Below, one piece after another: positions 54,983 to 64,000 of a stretch of 64,000 nucleotides of DNA (positions are counted from its first letter, which is position 1; each line of letters starts with the position of its first letter). Under the pieces are notes generated by a model. That model saw nothing but the letters and a program-made list of their open reading frames with translations, made no database searches and was not told the DNA's origin. The translations under genes and the position numbers were made by a program. This stretch comes from Cladobotryum mycophilum (Eukaryota; Ascomycota; Sordariomycetes; Hypocreales; Hypocreaceae): assembly GCA_036429605.1 (NCBI GenBank), contig CM071589.1:6324001-6388000 (forward strand). The letters are read 5' to 3'.

Positions 54983-57553
54983 CTCTCATGTGTGATTGTT
55001 TTGTATTTGGGGTTTTTGGGAATCTGATTTGATGTGAATGTGGGGTATACTTGGGATTTGGATATTGGTCCTGGTGAGGAATGTGCCTTATTGGGGTTGA
55101 TGGCATGTAGAGTGAATGCATGAATGATTATTTTGACACTAAGACGGCTAGATTGCATGATAGATATATAAGCAAGCCTATTACAAGTATTCAGTGTATT
55201 GGTAATGGATATGTGGCTGGTGGATATATGGCGGATGGTTGCCAGTCAACTGGATGCCTACATCTCCTCCTCATTAGACAACGGGGTGAAATGGCGAATT
55301 GCTGGCTACTAAATATCGCCCGAAGTGAATGCTAAATAATAAATCGAATAACATGCCGACACTTTTGAATTGGCCTAGTAAGATAGCGGTACCGGGGAAG
55401 AAGAGAGGTGTTCGCGTGGAGTTGAGAGGGATTCAAGCGCGTGTGGTAAGGCAGATCCAAACATGAAGATGGACTAGATGTGATGAATCGAAATATAGGG
55501 GGGACTTTTACACAATCTTTTAACTATATTTGCCTATCTTTCTATTTATGTATATAATAAGGGATCGTTAGGGGTATGTGTACCTTGGCGTTACTTAGCA
55601 GAGGATATCGGATTGGATGCCCTAGTTTTATCCACATGCCTCTTTTCAAAAGAGACTTTGTGTCCTACCTCTAATTTAGAAAAATTAGATTTCCGTCTTG
55701 GTCTCAAGTCTTATTATTCGTTATCCTAATGAAGAGGTACGGCAAAAAGGGGGGTGGGGTGGCAATACTACCTAGTACTACTAGTAGGTGTCTCAACAAG
55801 CATTTTACAGCCCCCTGAGCGGCCGTCGGGGGTATGCTTAAAACCCTTCCATCTACCTACCTATCTATCAAGGTAGGGGGGGGGAGAAAAAAGCCCAGGG
55901 ACTAAGCATGCTTTCCCAGCCTATAGCCTGACTTTACCGTGAGGCAGTACATTTATCCCCACACCCAGAAAACTATCATGTTTGAGTGGTTTTGCTACAA
56001 GTCCGGATCAAATGAGATGATTTTCCTCATTTGCTTCTCTCAAACATTCTCTTTCTCTCTCTCTCTCCTTTGCCAGTGTACAGCTAAACGCTTCAGCAAA
56101 CTCCCCTAAAAGAGAAAGAAAGAAGAAGAAGAAGAAGAAGAAGAAGAAGAAGAAGAAGAAGAAGAAGAAGAAGAAGAAGAAGAAGAAGAAGAAGAAGAAG
56201 AAGAAGAAGAAGAAGAAGACGAAAAAGTATAGTTATGCGTAATAAGAGCCTGACAATGGGACACAGAAAAGCACAACCCCTCACCTAAAGTGCTGGCAGA
56301 CCAATGTAATATGATTGGAGTAGTAGCAGCAGCAGTAGTAGAGAAGAAGAAAAAGGGCAAAGGCCAAGACCATGGAGAAAACCCACCTCTTAATAAGTAT
56401 TCATAGATTAACCCAAGACGGGGAGAAGAGAGTGCCTACATCCAGCCTCCACATCCCGCTCAGTTCTCATCCCCGACGTCCGTCAACACCCCCTTTAGAC
56501 GTAATTAGCAAAAAAATCCCAATTCATCTGCTGCTAAACAAACACCCACCTCAAAACCCCCGTTCCCCTCCTCCAATTCAATCCAAATCTTTTCTCAACC
56601 GCATCAAGTCCGTCCCACAAAGTCCTATACCAACACAGGCCTTTAAACCCCCCCCCCCCTATCCCCCACCTATCCCTTTAGCCGAATATCTCACCCACAA
56701 GCTCACATATCAAAATCCCTCGTCAAATCCTTTTTTGTAACATCTTACCAAAAACCCAGTGCCCGTACCCGTACCGTCTTCGTAAGTCAGGGCGGCAAAA
56801 CAAAAAGGTCATCACGGGAATTCGGAAAACTGATGGAGGATTCTCGCTCTTGGGTTTCGGGCTTATCGGCATTGGATTTTGCCACAACTGAACGAGTCAT
56901 ATTCTTTGTTTCCAAAATTGCTTCAACACAATCTGACACGGAATAACGGAGGCATGAGGGCAAGGGGTAATTGGAATGGGAATCGTAGTTTGGTATGGGG
57001 TTGATGACCAGGTCTTACATGCATCTAATTCCGTACATTACGTCTTCCATTATCCAATGAGAGATAAACCAAGCATATTCTATCAGTAGGTAATATGTTT
57101 CTATGAAGCCAGTTACCGTTGGTTGTCCATTTATAGCCTGTTCTATCCGTATCATGTCCCATATCCGTCTTTATATCCGGCTTTTGCCTTGCCCAAGATT
57201 CATCCTCCCATCCATCTAGCTTCCATAACTCCCCAATCGAAACCTTGCTTACTATTGTACATAATTCCAAAGAATGGCCCTACATTGCCTCTGTTGTCTA
57301 AGTTTCCCAACCTTACACCAATGGTATCTCAACCAGATCGTAATCTCATCAGCATCGCGTAATCAGGGCTGGAGTGAATCCAAAGTGATTCTCAAACCCA
57401 ATTCCAAGAGATTCTGCATAATCATAACTTCTTTTGACGAGAGGAATCAACCTCAAATCTCAATCATCTCGTTTTCCCTGGTGAATATGGCGTAAATTCA
57501 AATCATCGTCGTACATCCGTTTGTCCCTGTAAATGCTTTACCCTTCTCCCTCT
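54983..57553. other. Low-complexity spacer between convergent F-box and Zn-cluster genes
   Basis: About 2.6 kb rich in simple sequence: a (GAA)n array (separate entry), poly-C near 56646-56660, and G-rich runs near 55740-55890. Open frames here are repeats read as poly-Leu or poly-Ser, or have no family pattern. Right part is the 3' side of the Zn-cluster gene. Confidence 0.45.
56122..56219 (+). repeat. (GAA)n microsatellite, about 32 units
   Basis: Uninterrupted GAA/AAG triplets over 98 bases, purine on the plus strand. Long GAA tracts can form triplex DNA and are length-unstable. The assembled length is likely approximate. Confidence 0.95.
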
Positions 57554-60047
57554 CTACATTCCTCCCCATCCAGTCATTGGATCCTGGCCAGGCCAGCCTG
57601 CACCGCCTGGGCCCCACATATTCAAATCAATTCCGATAATTCCCTCAAGCCCAGTATCCAATCCAAACTCATCCATGGTCCCTTCGTATGCGTTATTCAT
57701 TTCAGGTGACATGAAATCGGGACGTTGATGGGGCACATCCGGAGTAGCGCTTTTCCTCTGCACCGTGTGTACATCCGAGAGCGTCTGCGTAATATCTTGG
57801 GAAAAGTTGCTAGCTGAAGCAGGTGCCCAGGGACCTGAAATGACTGAATGGGCAAAAGAAGATACGCTTCCCATTGTGCTTGGCGTTGTCGGCGTAAAGG
57901 GCTGCAAGTTGGCTGGCCTGTGTGCACTTAATAATTCGGGTTCCTCTGTAACATCCATGTTTCGAAGAAAGGCATGCTGCGACATGTTGCCCAAACCATG
58001 CCCAGCGAGCCTGGCGGCCTCTGGACTCTCGATATGAGATGGTGACGATTCGTTGGTAAAACCTTGGCTAATTAACGTCTCGAGATCTCTCCTGATGCTA
58101 GCTGCAGCGAGGCCCATGCAACAGTTTTTGATAGTTTGAAGACAGATGGCTGCCATATTTATCACCGTATTGGCTGTCAGATTAAACCACTTGGTACCAT
58201 TTCTCAGATATGAGTATCGGAGCATCCGAGCGCACTGATACGAGCACATGGCGAAATCCAAGTCTGCCACAGGCCTTGCATTAAGCCTCTGCATGGCCGC
58301 AAAGATGTTGGCCATGGCCATGGAATGGTCAAGGCACTGCCTTTGACAGTGATCGATAAACCCATCATCAAACATCTCGAGTGCATCCTGTGGAAGAGAG
58401 CCGCGGAGACCAGCCAGTGCCAAGCGATATAGATCGCAGTAGCATTGATGCCACCAGACATGAATCATGACAAATGGACATATCCGAGGAGAGTATGCTC
58501 GAAGACGGAGGGAGTTTTCGGAGAACTGGAAAGACACGGGGAGTTGATTCGCAAAGTCGTCGAGCTCTGTGGACAGAACCAACATTTCGTTCTGGATATC
58601 GCCCGCGTTTATGCCATGATCGATGTAGGCAGTTTTCGTAAACTCGGCAATCTTCTGTCGAATGTAGAGGATGCGGATGTGTAGTGCTAGACTGCCAATG
58701 TCGTCGGCTTGGGATCTACGCGGGTCGCCGGAAGCAGGCAACAGCTTTTCCGTCTGCTGAGGAAGATCGAATTCGAAGTTGCGTTCGTTGCAGGGGAGGC
58801 TGACGTGGATCATTTCGGCTCTCCATATAGAAAAGTCTCGGTGACCTGCTGCCGCCGTGGAGTCAATGCAATACAGCGACCACATCAACCTCCTCCTCGA
58901 CTCTTGAGCAAGGAAGCAGATATTGGGGGCTTCATAATTTAGGCGAAGGGCTGCTGCGTAGCGTGAGGCGAGGCTAATGAGGACAAAGGCATTGGAGAAC
59001 TTGTTGGAAAGTATGCGATGCTTTATGACGAAGACCAGAGCCTGGACCTTGATGGTGGATGGCCTGGCGTAGTCAGCAAAGAGGAGGCCCTCTGCTTCAT
59101 CAATGCAACGATCGCCATATTGGCGCATGCTCTCTCCCATGTCGGTAAGGCAAGAAGTGATTCCGATGAGAGCTAGTAGCAGGGCTCTGTCGACCTTACC
59201 GGACCGATATTGCTCCATAAGGGAAGCGCGGTGGAGAAAGGAGTACATGGGAATATGGTGAACATGGCGAAAGAAGTTGTCAAAAGTGCGTCCGATGACG
59301 GCATCGAAACTTTCTTCAGAGTACGGGCTATGTGTAATTGTTAGTTAGTATGCAATGGTTTGGACGTGTCCTTTGTTTGCCAGTTGGTGCATTTGGTAGT
59401 AGCAAAGAAAGAATGTTCAGGGGGAGAAATGGTGGCGGTACTCACCCTTCGGGGTTGGTCAGGCTGGGACTGGCAGCACTAGTCAGGTCTGTTGATTCAG
59501 GGCTGTCCTGCCGTCCGTCGTCCCTCTCCATAGTCCTGACGGGTTCCTTGCCTTTACTCCATGGGCGGTCTAACTCCCCCTCCTGGCTGATGGGGCTCTT
59601 TCCCTCTGCCGAACCACTTACGGGGCCCTTGGAGCGCTTACTGGGGCGGTAAACGCAATCAAGGCCTTGTGATCGACAGCGCTCACAGATGGGAATGTGG
59701 CCAGAACAGCGAGCTTTGCGGCTGTGGCAGTTGACACAAGCCTGTTTGACCCGACGTCTGGGCAGTGCGGCAGACCAGGATTCGATATCGACATCATCGT
59801 ATGAGCAGGGGAACCCAAGACGTTGGCAGTTGTAGCAAGAAGGCCGAATTCCGTTGCATCTAACCTTTCGGAATCGGCAAACGGAACAGGTCGAGGAAGA
59901 CTTTTTGGGGCGACGATCCAAGGCCTGGGAACTCTCGCCCTGCTGTGATAGTGCCCGTGCCTGTGACTGGGGTTGGGCATGAGATTGGGCTGTTGGAGAT
60001 TTGTCATGGACCGCCGGTGGAGGAGGCGTGTTGGAATCTAGATTCAT
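57554..60047 (-). CDS. Transcription factor with two tandem Zn2Cys6 clusters
   Basis: Fungal regulator with two consecutive binuclear zinc clusters. Exons 60047-59446 and 59327-57554, 791 residues, 118-bp intron. Cluster 1 cysteines are C54, C57, C64, C71, C74, C81 (CSVCRFRKVRCNGIRPSCYN..). Cluster 2 cysteines are C104, C107, C114, C121, C124, C131 (CVNCHSRKARCSGHIP..). Both have the canonical C-x2-C-x6-C-x6-C-x2-C-x6-C spacing with only 22 residues between them. A basic KRSKG tail follows. The second exon encodes a Fungal_trans-like regulatory region (FFRHVHHIPMYSFLHRASL, GRTFDNFF, LRLNYEAPN, ESRRRLMWSLYCID), so it is the usual middle-homology type. The N-terminus is Q/P/S-rich. Target genes are unknown; I know of only a minority of fungal factors with a doubled cluster. 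Confidence 0.87.
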
Positions 60048-60583
60048 GACTAGACAAGCATTTGATCAGGAGAAGATTTGGGTAGGTGGGAGATGAAACA
60101 AAGAAGAAAATGAAGACCGAGGGCCGGTGGCAAAAGTAACGGGACGCCCCCAAATTGTCAGATGCCGAAATAGGGAGAGGGGGGGTCGAAGTTGGGGCTG
60201 AAGTTGACTTGAGAAGAATTAAGACTCTGAGGAGAGGGATGTTGATAAGGCGGCGGGGGAGGTTTCGGGTTAAGGGTTGAGTGCAGGATGATGTATACAC
60301 AGCCACTTTCCTTCCATCAGTCTATCAATATGATAGTCTCTCTTTAATGCTTCCTCGTGTTCGTGAGTGAAACAAGAGAGGAAGAAGAAGAGACACAAAA
60401 GACCAAAATAGACAGGGTGACAGTAGCCGGAGAGACGTCGGTGGTGGTGATGGTTGGAAGAATGTGTGTGATTGATGGATACGCGCCCCACGTTTGTAAA
60501 AAAGTACCAACAACCACCACCACAAAAAGGAAGTGGAGTTGTCTTATTTACTCTCTGTTTGGTTCAGACTTATGCAGGATCAG

Positions 60584-60605
60584 TGTATGTATGTATGTAT
60601 GTATG
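60584..60605 (+). repeat. (TGTA)n microsatellite
   Basis: Five to six TGTA units in the upstream region of the Zn-cluster gene. Confidence 0.85.
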
Positions 60606-62951
60606 ATTGACGATGTAGGAGGGTAGTATGAAGGATGATTATGAGGGTGTAATTGTTTTTTTCTTTCTTTTTTTTTAAGTTATTTTTCTTTTCTTTTCGT
60701 GTTTGTGGATTCAGAGATGATGGTGAACGATAATGATGATGGTGATGATGATGATAATGAGGAGGATGGGCGAGGTCAGGGTGAGACCCGAGAAAGATGC
60801 AACGGCAACAGACTGCACTTGCACTTGCAGTTGCAGATGCGTGTAGATGATTGCGTAAGTTGTGTTGTGTGTCGTGTTGTCAGCTTAGATTTGGCTGGCC
60901 GTTGGTTGGCTGATTCGGTTAAAACAAAGTGGATGTATGTCCAAAAGGGGAGAGTGGGTGCGTGGGTGTATGTGTGAGAGAGAAGAGAGAGACCTTGATG
61001 AGAAGTCGCCCAATGTGATAAGATTAAGAAATTTTGGAAGCTAATTCATGGAAAGAACAACCCCCAAGAGTAGGCAAGTAGTAGTAAGGAGTAGTAAAAG
61101 TAGTAGGTAGTACCTTCCACACCAACAATAATGTAATGACCTGGAGTTACATAAGGTAGGAATGCAAAATAGAAAATGGGAAAGAAGTCTGCTTCGGTGC
61201 ACAAGGCAAGGCTTCCAAGAGGTAGTGTGGTGTGTAATAATAATGTACGGGAGTAGGTACGGGTACGTAGGCATGTACAAGTTCTTCTTGCCCTTCTCTC
61301 TTTGTCTCTGTCTGTCTGTGTCTGTCTGGCCGTGGGGGGAGGGCAATCTTGCCGCCGCTAGGTTCATTCATCAAAAAGCACGGCATTAAGTAAGGCAAGT
61401 ACAACCCAGCCAGTAGTACAAAGTAGTAGTAGTAGCAAAAAAAACAAAGACATGCAGAGAAGTGGGAAAGAAGGAAAAAGAGCTACCTACGTAATACTTG
61501 CCTTACATAGGCAGGAATGGAAATGGAAATGGCAGGCCTAGATTTGCGGCGGGCGCGACGTGACAATGTTGCCGCACCTGCCCGAAGTCCCGAGCCTGGT
61601 GGCGCGCCGCAAGTGTCCGGAGTCTGCCGGGCTGTTGTCTTTGTCTTCGTCTTCGTCTCGTCTCGTCTCATCTAATCTCGTCTCGTGACGATGATGATGA
61701 TGACGCTCCAGCACCGCTCCAACGGTAGTGCAAAGTAGGAAAGAACTTGTAGCTTTCCGAATAGGTTCTAATTTGGAATTTTTGACACCTTGAACCCTGT
61801 TATACGGCTTTAGCATCTACAAGTACTTGTACAAAGCATTACTAGTATTTAAAATACACAAAAATAGATGGCGGACTTGGCTCGGCGTGAGGCCATCTAC
61901 AGCTCAAAGCTTCAAGACATCAAACGTCAAAAACATCATGATGTGGCAATCAATCTGCTTATCGTGTAGCTACTAACCTCTTTTTTTCTTCTCCTCCTCT
62001 TCTTCTCCCACTTCTCTTCCTTGGCTTCCGTTGTACTAAATACGTCCATTGTTGCGTACATCGTCACGCTTTTTTTGGTTGGTTGGGGGGGGGGGCTCTT
62101 CAAGGATCCGTGGTTCCGCGTCTCATTCCGGGTGGGCGGGTGTCGGAGTTCAAGCCCCAGTTTCCACTGTCTTCCACTCTTCCACTCTTTTCCTCTCTTC
62201 CCTTTCCTCCAATCCCCTGTGAGGGAGGGCTTTACCGCACGGCACAGGCGCAGACAGGGCTTTCGGCACTGGTAGACATCGGTAACGCTGCTGCATCACT
62301 GGCTGTAGGCCATGTCACTTTTGCAGTACAAATACTCTGTAGTATTAGACGATTACTACTACTACGACGTACTACCTTATGATGTGCATGATGAGCATGG
62401 AACAATTGGATCACTCCGTTTCCGTCCACTCGTCTTATCTCGTTCGGAACTTGCCGTTTCCTTGCAACTGGTTGGTTGGCTGTTTATTTTCTCCATCTCT
62501 CTTGTTTTGTCTTCTCCTCCTCCTCCTTTTTTCCTTCTTTTCATTTGCCGTCCATCTGACCGAAATGGGTATCTGTGGTTTTCTTTGTTTCACCTTGTTT
62601 TCTCCATGTCTCTCATTCCATCACGGCATCGCCGAGATCTATCCGGTAACGGAAGTAAGACTGCACCACACCATACCACACCACACCCAACGTCGTCTAC
62701 CTGTACCTGTACCTAAACAAAAGTTCGATTCGATCCAACAACCCCCAAGTGATGATGAATTGAAACAAAATAAAACATCACGATGTCGAAACTTGATAGC
62801 AACATGCCAAACTTGGCAGTTCGTCCGTTCTCTATGGGTCAGCGTAGCAAAGAGTCCTTCCCACAAGGGCCGAAATGGTATCCGTATAACCGTAAACAGG
62901 CCACAGCGCCGCTAGCATGATGTAAGTTTGCTGTACGATGTCTTTTTTTTT

Positions 62952-62971
62952 TGCTTGCTTGCTTGCTTGCT
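62952..62971 (+). repeat. (TGCT)n microsatellite
   Basis: Five TGCT units following a poly-T run. Confidence 0.85.
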
Positions 62972-63041
62972 GTAGGTGCAATAATAAAAACAAGTGACGA
63001 TACGGTAGGTTAATCATGGCGCGACTGTTTCACCGATGAAC

Positions 63042-63141
<100 letters not shown>

Positions 63142-64000
63142 ATGCAGTAGGTGACAGTGCTGTGATGCGTGGACTTTATTTTAGGGCTGGCCTGCTCGTT
63201 CTGACATGGTTCCGAGTTTAGCCAAGTTATCAATCAATCAGCCTTGTCCTGATTGATTCCAAGTCAGACATGGATGTCTCTCATAAGGTCTTAATGACAT
63301 GACATATAGGCCCATAACTGCTCTTTTGCTCCACGACCCTCTTCCCTACCAGTTACAAGTGCATACATACGTGCTGAGCCTATGATCTGCCATGTAACTC
63401 AAATCAAATACCGAACCGTGGCCCCCCTACCTTGGATAATGTCTCGCTTCGTTCTTCCTGTTTTTTTTTCGGAGCCGACAGTTTTCGAATGTTTTAGAAT
63501 GTGACGACATTTTTTTTTGTTTTGTTCTAGAAAGACTCGAAACAAACGATGGGAAACTTGGAGGCAAGTACGACACTACAAAGGTACCTCCTTCCCTCTT
63601 CGCTGGCTTCGAGATCGGAGGCAGGAAGGCGTCTCCACTCTTTCCACTCTTTCCTTTCTTTAAGGTTAGTAACTTTCCCTAGTAGCAAGTAACTGCCTGC
63701 GGCATGATGCGGCGACACCTTCCCTGAGCGGTAATCGGATTTGAAACGCGAGGGGACCCCGCCTTTTTATTATTATTTCAAATTCTCCATATTCAAGTCT
63801 CACCGAGAGCCGCAACCGAGAGCCGCAATATTATCAAAATATTATGCCGCACGGATTTCGTGTCTGCTGTTTTGTTTTTCAATTCCTACAGCCAGGATCA
63901 TCATCATACAAGTCATCACGCCAATACCGCAGGTTGAAAAATGCTCAGTGCCTACGCTAAGACAAGGTGGCGAGATTGAGGAATTTTGTTGTTGTTCCAA

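Overview
The window looks like nuclear DNA of a filamentous ascomycete, most likely a Sordariomycete and perhaps Hypocreales (inference from protein families, 50-120 bp GT-AG introns, and AT-saturated blocks typical of repeat-induced point mutation, RIP). All gene models were built by hand from reading frames, splice sites and known family patterns. No search was run. I support 16 protein genes and no tRNA or rRNA gene.

Left part, about 1-26 kb, is an accessory, repeat-bearing region. It holds a fungal NLR (DUF7708-NACHT-winged helix-C2H2, minus strand) divergent from a SNF2/RING helicase. A first AT block (8706-12258) has intact 30-bp terminal inverted repeats and a TAA target duplication, so it is a RIP-erased PIF/Harbinger-like DNA transposon. 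Next come an intact flavin monooxygenase gene and a second erased transposon (16245-18099, 1855 bp, 43-bp TIRs, TA duplication, Fot1/Pot2-like size). A HET-domain protein and a disrupted O-methyltransferase follow. Six same-strand copies of a 15-bp motif lie around the two transposons.

Right part, about 26.6-60 kb, is mostly conserved genes: secreted SurE-like phosphatase, cytosolic glutamyl-tRNA synthetase, mitochondrial ribosomal protein uL1, COG2, the iron regulator HapX, an FtsJ-type methyltransferase, a 1780-residue Sel1-like protein, a BRCT-WGR PARP, a small cysteine-rich secreted protein, an F-box/LRR-like protein, and a transcription factor with two consecutive Zn2Cys6 clusters. The last 4 kb (60-64 kb) holds only low-complexity DNA.

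A cross-cutting observation: several genes (NLR, SNF2, O-methyltransferase, PARP twice, possibly the F-box gene twice) fall out of frame by one missing base exactly at a run of five identical bases. Restoring a sixth base re-joins the conserved domains and makes each whole model divisible by three. This may be homopolymer under-calling in the assembly or real decay. It is the main caution on these models, and the affected entries say so.
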